In this document: one piece after another, positions 1-6,243 of the stretch | How the letters are laid out: each line of letters opens with the position of its first letter | Position numbering within the stretch: position 1 is the stretch's first letter | Assembly: GCA_007280145.1 (NCBI GenBank) | Contig: QYPU01000025.1 | Span: 1 to 6,454, forward strand | Source: Dehalococcoidia bacterium | Lineage (GTDB): Bacteria; Chloroflexota; Dehalococcoidia; GIF9; UBA5629 | Reading direction: 5' to 3' | Length of the DNA: 6,454 bases | Program-made: the position numbers and the translations under genes | The notes under the pieces: generated by a model | What the model saw: only the letters and a program-made list of their open reading frames with translations | Told to the model about the DNA's origin: nothing | Database searches by the model: none

Positions 1-2
1 CC

Positions 3-53
3 TTAGACGAAGTTGAAGCAAATTATAACATTCCATGGCTGCTGAGACAATGA
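3..53 (+). CDS. Possible C-terminal tail of an upstream protein (5' end outside window)
   Basis: The third forward frame is open from the window edge to a TGA at 51-53 and reads LDEVEANYNIPWLLRQ. The two other forward frames stop within the first 16 bases. The peptide has a plausible composition for the end of a soluble protein. A hairpin with a short T tract begins two bases after the stop, as expected at the end of a transcription unit. Sixteen residues are too few to recognise a family, and a frame this short can be open by chance. I assign no function. Confidence 0.4.
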   Translation, partial: LDEVEANYNIPWLLRQ

Positions 54-54
54 G

Positions 55-82
55 GTTAGCTTTGAAATAGCTAACGGCTTTT
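55..82 (+). terminator. Possible intrinsic terminator of the upstream gene
   Basis: GTTAGCT (55-61) pairs perfectly with AGCTAAC (69-75), giving a 7-bp stem with a 7-nt loop. It is followed by GG and then CTTTT (78-82). The stem is moderate in GC content and the T tract is short and starts three bases after the stem, so termination may be partial. Its place between the TGA at 51-53 and the tRNA promoter supports the call. Confidence 0.45.
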
Positions 83-107
83 GTCACCAGATTGAGAATG
101 CTATAAT
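81..107 (+). promoter_or_regulatory. Sigma-70-type extended -10 promoter for the tRNA-Ser pair
   Basis: The -10 element is a perfect TATAAT (102-107) preceded by TGC (99-101), which makes a consensus extended -10. A -35-like TTGTCA lies at 81-86. The 15-bp spacing is shorter than the ideal 17, which the extended -10 could offset. The predicted start near 113-115 lies only 4-6 nt before the mature 5' end of the first tRNA, so RNase P would remove a very short leader. Confidence 0.75.
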
Positions 108-118
108 TGTCATTGGTC

Positions 119-180
119 GGAGAGGTGTCCGAGTGGTTCATGGTGCCGCTCTCGAAAAGCGGTGGGCGCTAAGCCCCGGT

Positions 181-205
<25 letters not shown>
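119..205 (+). tRNA. tRNA-Ser (anticodon CGA), with weak T stem
   Basis: The 7-bp acceptor stem GGAGAGG (119-125) pairs perfectly with CCTCTCC (195-201), followed by discriminator G202 and encoded CCA (203-205). The anticodon stem CCGCT/AGCGG (146-150/158-162) encloses loop CTCGAAA (151-157) with anticodon CGA at 153-155, which reads UCG. The long variable arm (GGGC 164-167 with GCCC 173-176) marks a class II tRNA and supports serine. Two arms are imperfect. The D stem has a T-T pair at 128/144. The T stem GGTGG (178-182) against CCCAC (190-194) has two mismatches in the normal 7-nt-loop register. A one-base shift gives five perfect pairs but an 8-nt T loop and takes C195 from the acceptor stem. 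The gene may be functional, damaged or misassembled. Confidence 0.9.
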
Positions 206-300
<95 letters not shown>

Positions 301-354
301 AGTTAAATTAAACTATCAGCCATTTTTCAACCCGCCAGCAGGATAACCAGTCAA

Positions 355-1197
355 GTGAAATTCTTCAGACGCACAACTCCCAAAATCGGCATAGCTTTAG
401 GCAGTGGGGCAGCCCGCGGCTTAGCTCACATCGGTGTATTGAAAGCACTGAAGGAGGCAGCAATTCCTATTGATATGGTAGCCGGCACCAGCATGGGGGC
501 CCTGATAGGTGCTTGTTTTGCTAAAGAAGGTGATATAGCTGTAGCGGAAGAGATGGCGCTAAAGACGGACTGGAAACAGGTAGCTCGATTGTTAGACCCT
601 AACTTCCGTTCTTTAAGGAAAGGGCTTATTCATGGTCGAAGGCTAGAAGAGCTTTTATATTCCCTGATTGGAGATGTGGGATTTAAAGATTTGAAAATAC
701 CGTTCGCAGCTATAACCACTGATGTCAATACTGGCGAAGAGATAACAATCAGGGAAGGCTCGGTGATAGAAGCAGTAAGAGCAAGCATCTCGATTCCAGC
801 TATATTCGTACCTATAAAACTTGAAGGAAAATTCCTAGTCGATGGCGGTTTAACTAATCCTGTGCCGACGGATGTCCTCCTAGACATGGGAGCAAAGTTC
901 ATTATCGCTGTAAATGTCCTCACTGAACCACAAAAAAGCAAACAAGCTGCTAGCCTGTTGAAAGAAAGTGGACCAACTGCAGCCCCAAATATATTGAACA
1001 CTCTAATACAGTCAATTACCATTATGGAGCATGAGATAATAAAGCTAAAGATACTAAAGGCAGATATAATTATAAATCCTGATGTCAGTCATATCGAGGC
1101 ATTCGAGTTTTATAAAGGGGAAGAGGCTATACAGGCAGGGTATGAAGCAGCCACAAACATTTTACCAAAGCTACAGAGACTGATAGGAAAGCATTGA
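355..1197 (+). CDS. Patatin-like phospholipase / RssA-type serine hydrolase
   Basis: This 280-aa protein is a single-domain patatin/NTE-family lipid hydrolase of the bacterial RssA/YchK kind. The oxyanion-hole motif GSGAARG is at residues 16-22, with the RssA-like continuation LAHIGVLKAL. The nucleophile elbow GTSMG (44-48) places the catalytic serine at Ser46. The DGG of LVDGGLTNPVP supplies the dyad aspartate, Asp163. Both catalytic residues are present and the length is normal. There is no signal peptide or clear membrane segment, so it should be cytoplasmic or peripheral at the membrane. The natural substrate is unknown; such enzymes cleave acyl esters of phospholipids. The GTG start at 355 is the only reasonable start: the frame is closed by a TAA at 304-306, no ATG/GTG/TTG lies between, and a weak AGGA (340-343) sits 11 nt upstream. 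No promoter or terminator is evident at 301-354, so it may be read through from the tRNAs. Confidence 0.92.
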   Translation: MKFFRRTTPKIGIALGSGAARGLAHIGVLKALKEAAIPIDMVAGTSMGALIGACFAKEGDIAVAEEMALKTDWKQVARLLDPNFRSLRKGLIHGRRLEELLYSLIGDVGFKDLKIPFAAITTDVNTGEEITIREGSVIEAVRASISIPAIFVPIKLEGKFLVDGGLTNPVPTDVLLDMGAKFIIAVNVLTEPQKSKQAASLLKESGPTAAPNILNTLIQSITIMEHEIIKLKILKADIIINPDVSHIEAFEFYKGEEAIQAGYEAATNILPKLQRLIGKH

Positions 1198-1234
1198 ATA
1201 AAAGTTAAAAAGTTGAAAGAGCTGAATTTAAGAT

Positions 1235-1250
1235 AGGTCCTTGGTGACCT
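1235..1250 (+). other. Small hairpin upstream of the terminator
   Basis: AGGTC (1235-1239) pairs with GACCT (1246-1250) around a 6-nt loop. With only 5 bp it is a weak structure. It may stabilise the 3' end of the patatin mRNA or add to the terminator 8 nt downstream, or it may be chance. Confidence 0.25.
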
Positions 1251-1257
1251 TTCCACA

Positions 1258-1285
1258 AACGCTTCCATAAAAGCGTTACTTTTTT
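1258..1285 (+). terminator. Intrinsic terminator after the patatin-like gene
   Basis: AACGCTT (1258-1264) pairs perfectly with AAGCGTT (1271-1277) across the 6-nt loop CCATAA. Two bases later comes a run of six T (1280-1285). This is a standard rho-independent terminator 60 nt after the TGA of the patatin gene. It separates that gene from the dprA operon. Confidence 0.8.
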
Positions 1286-1289
1286 ACCA

Positions 1290-1318
1290 TTGTTCGCCTA
1301 CCCTGCCTATGCTACAAT
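1290..1318 (+). promoter_or_regulatory. Sigma-70-type promoter of the dprA-topA-aroQ-peptidase-efp operon
   Basis: A -35 element TTGTTC (1290-1295) and a -10 element TACAAT (1313-1318) are separated by exactly 17 bp. The -10 is preceded by TGC (1310-1312), so it is also an extended -10, almost identical to that of the tRNA promoter. It begins 5 nt after the T tract of the terminator. The expected start point, about 1324-1326, is only 5-7 nt before the dprA ATG. I see no second promoter of similar quality in the short gaps between the operon genes. Confidence 0.75.
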
Positions 1319-1330
1319 GTTTCAACTTAG

Positions 1331-2455
1331 ATGATAAATACAGATGAGCTGAAGTATTTGGTAGGCTTTTCCAGAATGCCTGGCATCGGTCGGGTGAAGA
1401 TTTCCCAATTACAGGAGCACTTTACCACTTTGGAACATGCCTGGACGTCTTCTGCCGGTGAGCTAAGAAAGGCTGGGCTGGATTCAAAATCCGTGGATAC
1501 AATCGTAAATTTGAGACCCAAGATTTCTCTAGATGCTGAGATGGAAAGCCTGGAGCGGTATAAAGTAAAAGTGCTTATCTGTGATTCGCCTACCTATCCT
1601 GAAAGGCTGAAGGAAATCTATGACTACCCACCAGTACTTTATGTAAGAGGCAATCTTCTGCCTGAAGATGAATGTTGTCTGGCCGTAGTCGGCACTCGTC
1701 GAGCTACTGTTTATGGACGGCAGGTAACCGAGGAGATTGTCAGCGACCTGGCTCGGAATAAAATTACTATCATTAGCGGTTTGGCTAAAGGTATTGATTC
1801 TATAGCTCATCGCGCTGCCCTGGAAGCCAGCGGCAGGACTATCGCTGTTTTTGGCTGTGGATTGGATATTGTTTATCCGGCTGAGAATGCCAAGTTAGCT
1901 CGCGAAATTATGGAACACGGGGCCTTGATAAGTGAATATCCTTTGGGTATCCGGCCTAAAGCTGATAACTTTCCCCGACGCAATCGGATTATGAGTGGAA
2001 TGAGCCTTGGGGTGCTGGTGGTAGAAGCCGGAGAAAGCAGTGGGGCTTTAATCACGGCTAATCAAGCACTGGAGCAAAACAGAGATGTCTTTGCTATACC
2101 AGGCAGCATTCTATCTCCAGCGAGCAAAGGGGCCAATCATCTCATTCAAGAAGGAGCAAAGCTGGTTCGGAACTATGTCGATGTGCTGGAAGAGCTGAAT
2201 TTAGCTATGGTGGCTCAGCAACTGGAGATGAAGGAGCTTCTCCCAACCGATGAAACTGAAGCCGTGTTATTAAAACAGCTAAGTCACGAACCAACCCATA
2301 TTGATGAGGTCTGCCGCCATAGCAATCTAACAACGGCTTTAGTCAGCAGCACCCTGGCTACAATGGAGCTTAAGGGGATGGTGAAACAGGTTGGCAGCAT
2401 GAATTATGTACTGGCTAGAGAGACAAGAGAGGAATATCAAACTCAGGTAAGGTAA
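1331..2455 (+). CDS. dprA: DNA-processing protein DprA (Smf)
   Basis: DprA binds incoming or exposed single-stranded DNA and loads RecA on it during natural transformation; it also occurs widely in bacteria not known to be competent. The 374-aa protein has the full domain order. A helix-hairpin-helix/SAM-like N-terminus (about 1-65) includes GFSRMPGIGRVKISQL. The Rossmann-like DNA-binding core (about 75-285) carries VVGTR (119-123), SGLAKGIDSIAH (149-160), FPRRNRIMSG (214-223), SGALITA (237-243), IPG (256-258) and GANHLI (267-272). A winged-helix C-terminal domain (about 303-362) follows. The ATG at 1331 starts right where homology should begin, but no Shine-Dalgarno precedes it and the predicted transcript start is 5-7 nt away. 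The next in-frame Met (residue 16) would cut into the HhH. topA starts 2 nt after the stop, as in the common smf-topA pairing. Confidence 0.96.
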   Translation: MINTDELKYLVGFSRMPGIGRVKISQLQEHFTTLEHAWTSSAGELRKAGLDSKSVDTIVNLRPKISLDAEMESLERYKVKVLICDSPTYPERLKEIYDYPPVLYVRGNLLPEDECCLAVVGTRRATVYGRQVTEEIVSDLARNKITIISGLAKGIDSIAHRAALEASGRTIAVFGCGLDIVYPAENAKLAREIMEHGALISEYPLGIRPKADNFPRRNRIMSGMSLGVLVVEAGESSGALITANQALEQNRDVFAIPGSILSPASKGANHLIQEGAKLVRNYVDVLEELNLAMVAQQLEMKELLPTDETEAVLLKQLSHEPTHIDEVCRHSNLTTALVSSTLATMELKGMVKQVGSMNYVLARETREEYQTQVR

Positions 2456-2457
2456 CC

Positions 2458-4713
2458 ATGGCAACGAAACTTGTTATTGTTGAGTCTCCAGCTAAAGCAA
2501 GAACCATAGGCAAAATCTTGGGTGCCAACTATGTCATTAAGGCGTCTTTAGGACATGTACGTGACCTGCCTACAAAAGAATTAGGCATAGACATAACAAA
2601 AGATTTCAGCCCCAAATATGTTGTCATTCCACAGAGAAGAGAGACAATCCGAGAACTAAAGCAAGCAGCTAATGCTGCCTCGGCCATCTATCTAGCGACT
2701 GACCCAGACCGAGAGGGTGAGGCAATTTCCTGGCATCTGATTGAGGCGGCTAAACTAGACAAGGATAATATACCTATACGTCGCGTTGTCTTTCACGAGA
2801 TAACCAAAGAGGCAGTGGAACAGGCCTTTCGTAATCCTCGCTCTATTGACATGAATTTAGTTGATGCCCAGCAAGCGCGGCGTCTCTTAGACAGGTTGGT
2901 TGGCTACAAGCTAAGTCCGCTGCTGTGGCGAAAAGTGCAGAGAGGACTTTCTGCCGGCAGGGTTCAATCAGCAGCCTTACGGCTGGTTGTTGACCGGGAG
3001 CGAGAGATTCAAAACTTCGTTGCTACAGAGTACTGGACTATTGAGGCTGAATTAGCCAAGCGCCTGCCCAAAGTTCAGAAAACAAGTTTCCGGGCATTAC
3101 TTGTGGGTCTGACCGATGGCACAAAACTGGAGATACCTAATCAACAGGAAGCAAAGAGCTTTGAAGCTGAACTAAATAAGGCTGACTACGCCGTTCGGGC
3201 AGTACAAATCAAGGAGGTATCTCGCCAACCCGCACCACCTTTTATCACCAGCACCCTGCAACAGGAAGCCTGGCGCAAGCTACACTTCACCGCCAAACGC
3301 ACCATGATTATTGCTCAGCAGCTTTATGAAGGTATATCTATCGGCGAAGAGGGTTCTGTAGGGCTTATTACCTATATGCGCACCGATTCTACCCACGTAG
3401 CGGCTAGCGCCATAGCCGAGACTAGAGATTTTATTAATAGTAAATATGGCAATGATTTCCTACCTCCTCAGCCACGTTATTTTGGGAAAAAAGGGAGGTG
3501 GGCACAAGAAGCACATGAAGCTATTCGGCCTACTAAGATTCATCGGGAACCAGACCAGCTCCATTCGTATCTCAAGCCAGAGCAAATCAAGCTTTATGAG
3601 CTCATTTGGAAGCGAATGGTGGCAAGCCAGATGGCGGCAGCATTGTTTGACACCGTCACTATAGAAATAGAAGCAAAATGCTCAGAATCCCAAAGGGAAT
3701 ATCTACTGAAAGCAACCAGTTCCGTCCTCAAGTTCCCAGGTTTTATATCTCTTTACAGCGAGGGGAAAGATGAAGACGGGGATGAAGATAAAAGGGCTAC
3801 GCTTCTCCCCAAACTGAAAGCAGGTGATAGATTAGTACTGCTAGGGCTCTTTCCAGAACAGCATTTTACCCAACCTCCACCTCGCTATACGGAAGCTACA
3901 TTAATAAAGGCGTTGGAGCAAAAGGGAATCGGGCGCCCAAGCACTTATGCCCCAATTCTATCCACTATCCAGGATAGAGGCTATGTGTACAAAGAAAATG
4001 GTAAGCTTTGTCCTGATGATATAGGAATTATTGTCAACGACCTGCTAGCCCAGCATTTCTCCAAAATCGTTGATTTAGGTTTCACTGCCAGGCTAGAGAG
4101 AGACCTCGACGACATCGCTCAGGGCAAGAAAGAATGGGTGTCTGTTTTAAGACGCTTTTACACCCCTTTTGATAAAACACTGAACAAAGCCTCTGAGACG
4201 ATAGAAAAAGTCAACCTTGACGAGCCAACTGATAAAATCTGCCCTGCATGTGGCCAGCCTATGGTGATAAAAAGAGGTCGCTACGGTAAATTCTTAGCTT
4301 GCAGCGGGTATCCTGAATGCAAAGAGAAAACTAATATTGATGAGCAGACCGATGAAACCTGCCCTGAGTGTGGTCGACCCATGGTAATAAAGATGGGTCG
4401 TTATGGCAAGTTCTTAGCTTGCAGCGGCTATCCTGAGTGTAAAAGGACAATGCCCTTCCTGGTTAAAACTGGTGTTCCCTGTCCACAATGCGGGAAAGAA
4501 CTGGTAGAAAGAATAAATAAGAAAAAGCGTATCTTTTATGGCTGCAGTGGCTTTCCACAATGTAAGTTTGCTATTAACCTCAAGCCAGTTTCTCAGCCTT
4601 GCCCCCGATGTGGCAAACTCCTTATTATGTATCAAAACGATTGGGTAAGATGCACGACCTGCGATTACAAGGGTAAACTAGCCGAATCAGAAAAGGTAGG
4701 AGCAACAATATGA
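2458..4713 (+). CDS. topA: DNA topoisomerase I (type IA)
   Basis: TopA relaxes negative supercoils by cutting one strand through a 5'-phosphotyrosine link, and so balances gyrase. The 751-aa protein has an N-terminal Toprim domain with Glu9 (VESPAKA) and the acidic motif DPDREGE at 82-88 (Asp82, Asp84, Glu86). The type IA core has DAQQARRLLDRLVGY, LSAGRVQSAALRLVVDRE and the active-site YMRTDS (306-311: Tyr306, Arg308). The conserved EAHEAIRPT and GIGRPSTYAPI are also present. The C-terminus holds four Cys4 zinc ribbons: 595/598/615/621, 635/638/655/661, 675/678/696/702 and 715/718/732/735. The first two are near copies of each other. The acidic run at 435-444 is a normal family linker. ATG at 2458 begins MATKLVIVESPAKA, a typical start; AAGG at 2449-2452 can serve as a modest ribosome binding site inside the end of dprA. 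The stop overlaps aroQ by ATGA. Confidence 0.98.
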   Translation: MATKLVIVESPAKARTIGKILGANYVIKASLGHVRDLPTKELGIDITKDFSPKYVVIPQRRETIRELKQAANAASAIYLATDPDREGEAISWHLIEAAKLDKDNIPIRRVVFHEITKEAVEQAFRNPRSIDMNLVDAQQARRLLDRLVGYKLSPLLWRKVQRGLSAGRVQSAALRLVVDREREIQNFVATEYWTIEAELAKRLPKVQKTSFRALLVGLTDGTKLEIPNQQEAKSFEAELNKADYAVRAVQIKEVSRQPAPPFITSTLQQEAWRKLHFTAKRTMIIAQQLYEGISIGEEGSVGLITYMRTDSTHVAASAIAETRDFINSKYGNDFLPPQPRYFGKKGRWAQEAHEAIRPTKIHREPDQLHSYLKPEQIKLYELIWKRMVASQMAAALFDTVTIEIEAKCSESQREYLLKATSSVLKFPGFISLYSEGKDEDGDEDKRATLLPKLKAGDRLVLLGLFPEQHFTQPPPRYTEATLIKALEQKGIGRPSTYAPILSTIQDRGYVYKENGKLCPDDIGIIVNDLLAQHFSKIVDLGFTARLERDLDDIAQGKKEWVSVLRRFYTPFDKTLNKASETIEKVNLDEPTDKICPACGQPMVIKRGRYGKFLACSGYPECKEKTNIDEQTDETCPECGRPMVIKMGRYGKFLACSGYPECKRTMPFLVKTGVPCPQCGKELVERINKKKRIFYGCSGFPQCKFAINLKPVSQPCPRCGKLLIMYQNDWVRCTTCDYKGKLAESEKVGATI
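4222..4461 (+). repeat. Tandem 120-bp repeat encoding two near-identical TopA zinc ribbons
   Basis: The units are 4222-4341 and 4342-4461, in register at 40 codons each. TopA residues 589-622 and 629-662 match at 28 of 34 positions, including every cysteine and the block GRYGKFLACSGYPECK. Of the 28 shared codons, 12 differ by synonymous changes, mostly at the third base. A block of 17 bases from TTC TTA GCT to AGC GG is identical. The many silent differences argue that the duplication is old and held by selection, not a fresh slippage event. Confidence 0.8.
4698..4702 (+). promoter_or_regulatory. Shine-Dalgarno of aroQ
   Basis: AGGAG at 4698-4702, inside the last codons of topA, lies 7 nt before the ATG at 4710. 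This is optimal spacing and fixes the aroQ start despite the 4-nt overlap with topA. Translational coupling between the two genes is likely. Confidence 0.8.
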
Positions 4714-5156
4714 AAATCTTAGTTATCAATGGACCGAATCTTAATATGTTGGGCAAGCGGAATAAGGTTATTTACGGAGATAAAACACTGTCAGAGCTTG
4801 ATGCCACGCTAAAAAAGGAGGCGCAGAGCTTGGGGATAGATATAGTTAGCTTTCAATCTAACAGCGAGGGGAAGCTCATCGACTTCATCCAAGAACACTC
4901 CTCTGAAGCCGATGGTGTAATTATCAATCCTGGAGCGCTCACCCATTACAGCTTTTCCCTGCGTGATGCTTTAGCCGACAGTGGGTTGCCAGCCATTGAA
5001 GTACATCTATCCAATATTTATGCTCGTGAAGATTGGCGGGCTAAATCAGTGATTTCTCCTATCGCCAGAGGCCAAATTACTGGATTGGGCTGGCGGGGAT
5101 ATCTTGCTGCGTTGCGAACATTGGTTAGCGAATTGAAGGGAGAGAGTCGGGAGTGA
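4710..5156 (+). CDS. aroQ: Type II 3-dehydroquinate dehydratase
   Basis: This enzyme turns 3-dehydroquinate into 3-dehydroshikimate, the third step of the shikimate route to aromatic amino acids; type II enzymes form dodecamers in the cytoplasm. The 148-aa length is typical. Compared with the known Mycobacterium tuberculosis active site, every key residue is found with a constant offset of two: Asn10, Arg17, Tyr22 (catalytic base), Asn73, His79, Asp86, His99 (catalytic acid), Ser101, Arg106 and Arg110. The motifs are INGPNLNMLGKR, INPGALTHYS and EVHLSNIYARE. The flexible lid reads KRNKVIYG, where many relatives have REPxxYG, a mild departure that keeps both catalytic residues. It is coupled to topA (ATGA overlap) and to the following peptidase (GTGA overlap). 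The aroQ-peptidase-efp order matches Bacillus yqhS-yqhT-efp. Confidence 0.97.
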   Translation: MKILVINGPNLNMLGKRNKVIYGDKTLSELDATLKKEAQSLGIDIVSFQSNSEGKLIDFIQEHSSEADGVIINPGALTHYSFSLRDALADSGLPAIEVHLSNIYAREDWRAKSVISPIARGQITGLGWRGYLAALRTLVSELKGESRE

Positions 5157-6226
5157 GCCGACTACAAAAGCTGCGTCAGAGTCTTGCATGCCAAGAATTG
5201 GATACCATCCTAGTTTCGCAGCCAGAAAACCGGCGGTATCTTTCCGGGTTCACTGGCTCGGCAGGTTGGTTGCTCATTTCAGCTAGTAACGCCTTTTTAG
5301 CTGTCGATTTCCGCTATGTGGAGCAGGCTAAAAGCCAAGCACCCAACTTCGAAGTTATTCACATCAAAGGCGATGTGGCAAATTGGTTGCCTAAACTAGC
5401 CCAGGATTTGGGACTTAAGAAAATGGGCTTTGAAGCTGAACAAATCCCTTTTGCCACTTACCATCAGCTATGTAAAGCAATAAGCGATAGCCACTACCAA
5501 CTTCAACTTATCCCGACTACCGGTTTAGTAGAATCCCTTCGCGCTATAAAGGAGCCAGAGGAATTAGAATCTATCATCGAGGCAGTGAATCTTGCTGATA
5601 CTGCTCTTGACTACGCTAAAGCAGTAATCCGCCCGGGGACGACAGAAAGGGAAATAGCTTGGGAACTGGAGAGGTTCCTCCGAGAAAAAGGCAGCGAACC
5701 TGTACCCTTCGACATCATTGTAGCGTCGGGGCCCAACTCAGTGCTGCCGCACGCCAAACCCACCGAGCGAGTTATTCTTGAGGGCGAGCCTGTGGTAATT
5801 GACATGGGAGCCCGGGTGAACGGTTATTGCAGCGACTTAAGCCGCACTTTATTTCTGGGTGAAGAAGACAAGACTTTTTCCAAAATTTATGATATTGTCT
5901 GGGGTACACAACTAACCGCTCTGGCTACAATTGAGGTTGGTATGAGCGGTGACCAGGCTGACCAACTAGCCCGAACTGTTATCAATCAGGCAAACTATGG
6001 CGAAGCCTTTGGCCATAGTCTAGGACACGGTGTTGGTTTAGAGTCCCATGAGTCACCACGAATTGGTCCTGGTTCCTCAGACCTGCTGGTAGATGGAATG
6101 GTTTTTACCGTCGAGCCTGGAATTTATATTACTGGCTGGGGGGGAATCAGAATTGAGGACACAGTGGTACTGGAGAATGGTAAGACCAAAGCTCTTGCCA
6201 GGACAGGGAAAATAGCGAGCATTTAG
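5153..6226 (+). CDS. Xaa-Pro peptidase (M24B family, PepP/PepQ/YqhT type)
   Basis: This cytoplasmic metallopeptidase cleaves the bond between an N-terminal residue and proline. The 357-aa protein has an N-terminal creatinase/prolidase domain (about 4-130) and a pita-bread M24 catalytic domain (about 136-345). The dimetal ligands are Asp217 (VIDMGA), Asp228 (SDLSRT), His292 (GHGVGL), Glu321 (VEPG) and Glu335 (RIEDT). Their spacings equal those of Pyrococcus prolidase. The catalytic histidines His200 (LPHAKP) and His299 (SHE) are also present, so the enzyme should be active. Sequence alone does not separate dipeptidase (PepQ) from aminopeptidase (PepP) activity, so I give no symbol. The start is GTG at 5153, overlapping the aroQ stop as GTGA, with AGGGAG (5137-5142) 10 nt upstream. 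efp follows after 17 nt. Confidence 0.94.
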   Translation: MSRLQKLRQSLACQELDTILVSQPENRRYLSGFTGSAGWLLISASNAFLAVDFRYVEQAKSQAPNFEVIHIKGDVANWLPKLAQDLGLKKMGFEAEQIPFATYHQLCKAISDSHYQLQLIPTTGLVESLRAIKEPEELESIIEAVNLADTALDYAKAVIRPGTTEREIAWELERFLREKGSEPVPFDIIVASGPNSVLPHAKPTERVILEGEPVVIDMGARVNGYCSDLSRTLFLGEEDKTFSKIYDIVWGTQLTALATIEVGMSGDQADQLARTVINQANYGEAFGHSLGHGVGLESHESPRIGPGSSDLLVDGMVFTVEPGIYITGWGGIRIEDTVVLENGKTKALARTGKIASI

Positions 6227-6227
6227 C

Positions 6228-6232
6228 AGGAG
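6228..6232 (+). promoter_or_regulatory. Shine-Dalgarno of efp
   Basis: AGGAG at 6228-6232, one base after the peptidase stop, is 11 nt before the ATG at 6244. The spacing is long but usable. No other in-frame start lies closer to it, so the ATG stands. Confidence 0.65.
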
Positions 6233-6243
6233 ATAACTATTTT

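Noticed and set aside
301..330. Partial inverted repeat AGTT/AACT near 301-314 followed by TTTTT at 323-327, as a tRNA terminator
   Set aside because: The stem is only 4 bp of mostly A-T pairs and the T run lies 8 nt beyond it, so no terminator can be supported.
434..505. Departure of the patatin oxyanion motif (GSGAARG, not GGGxRG) as a sign of inactivity
   Set aside because: GSGAARG is normal for the RssA subgroup, and both the serine (GTSMG) and aspartate (DGG) are intact.
630..1022. Minus-strand frame of 130 codons within the patatin-like gene
   Set aside because: It lies wholly inside a well-supported gene with both catalytic motifs, has no recognisable domain and no ribosome binding site of its own.
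1317..1334. Short upstream frame starting ATG at 1317 and ending TGA at 1332-1334, overlapping the dprA start
   Set aside because: Its ATG overlaps the -10 box and lies before the predicted transcription start, so it would not be in the mRNA.
1327..2055. Three minus-strand frames within dprA
   Set aside because: All are shadows of dprA, whose conserved motifs span the same bases.
1218..2203. Exact 13-bp repeat AGAGCTGAATTTA at 1218-1230 and 2191-2203
   Set aside because: A single 13-base match is near what chance allows in a 6.4-kb window, and the second copy is coding sequence in dprA.
3446..4635. A + strand frame at 3446-3664 and a minus-strand frame at 4414-4635 inside topA
   Set aside because: Both overlap conserved TopA segments (the EAHEAIRPT region and the zinc ribbons) and show no family features.
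5611..5805. Minus-strand frame inside the Xaa-Pro peptidase gene
   Set aside because: It is antisense to the metal-binding core of the M24 domain and has no independent support.
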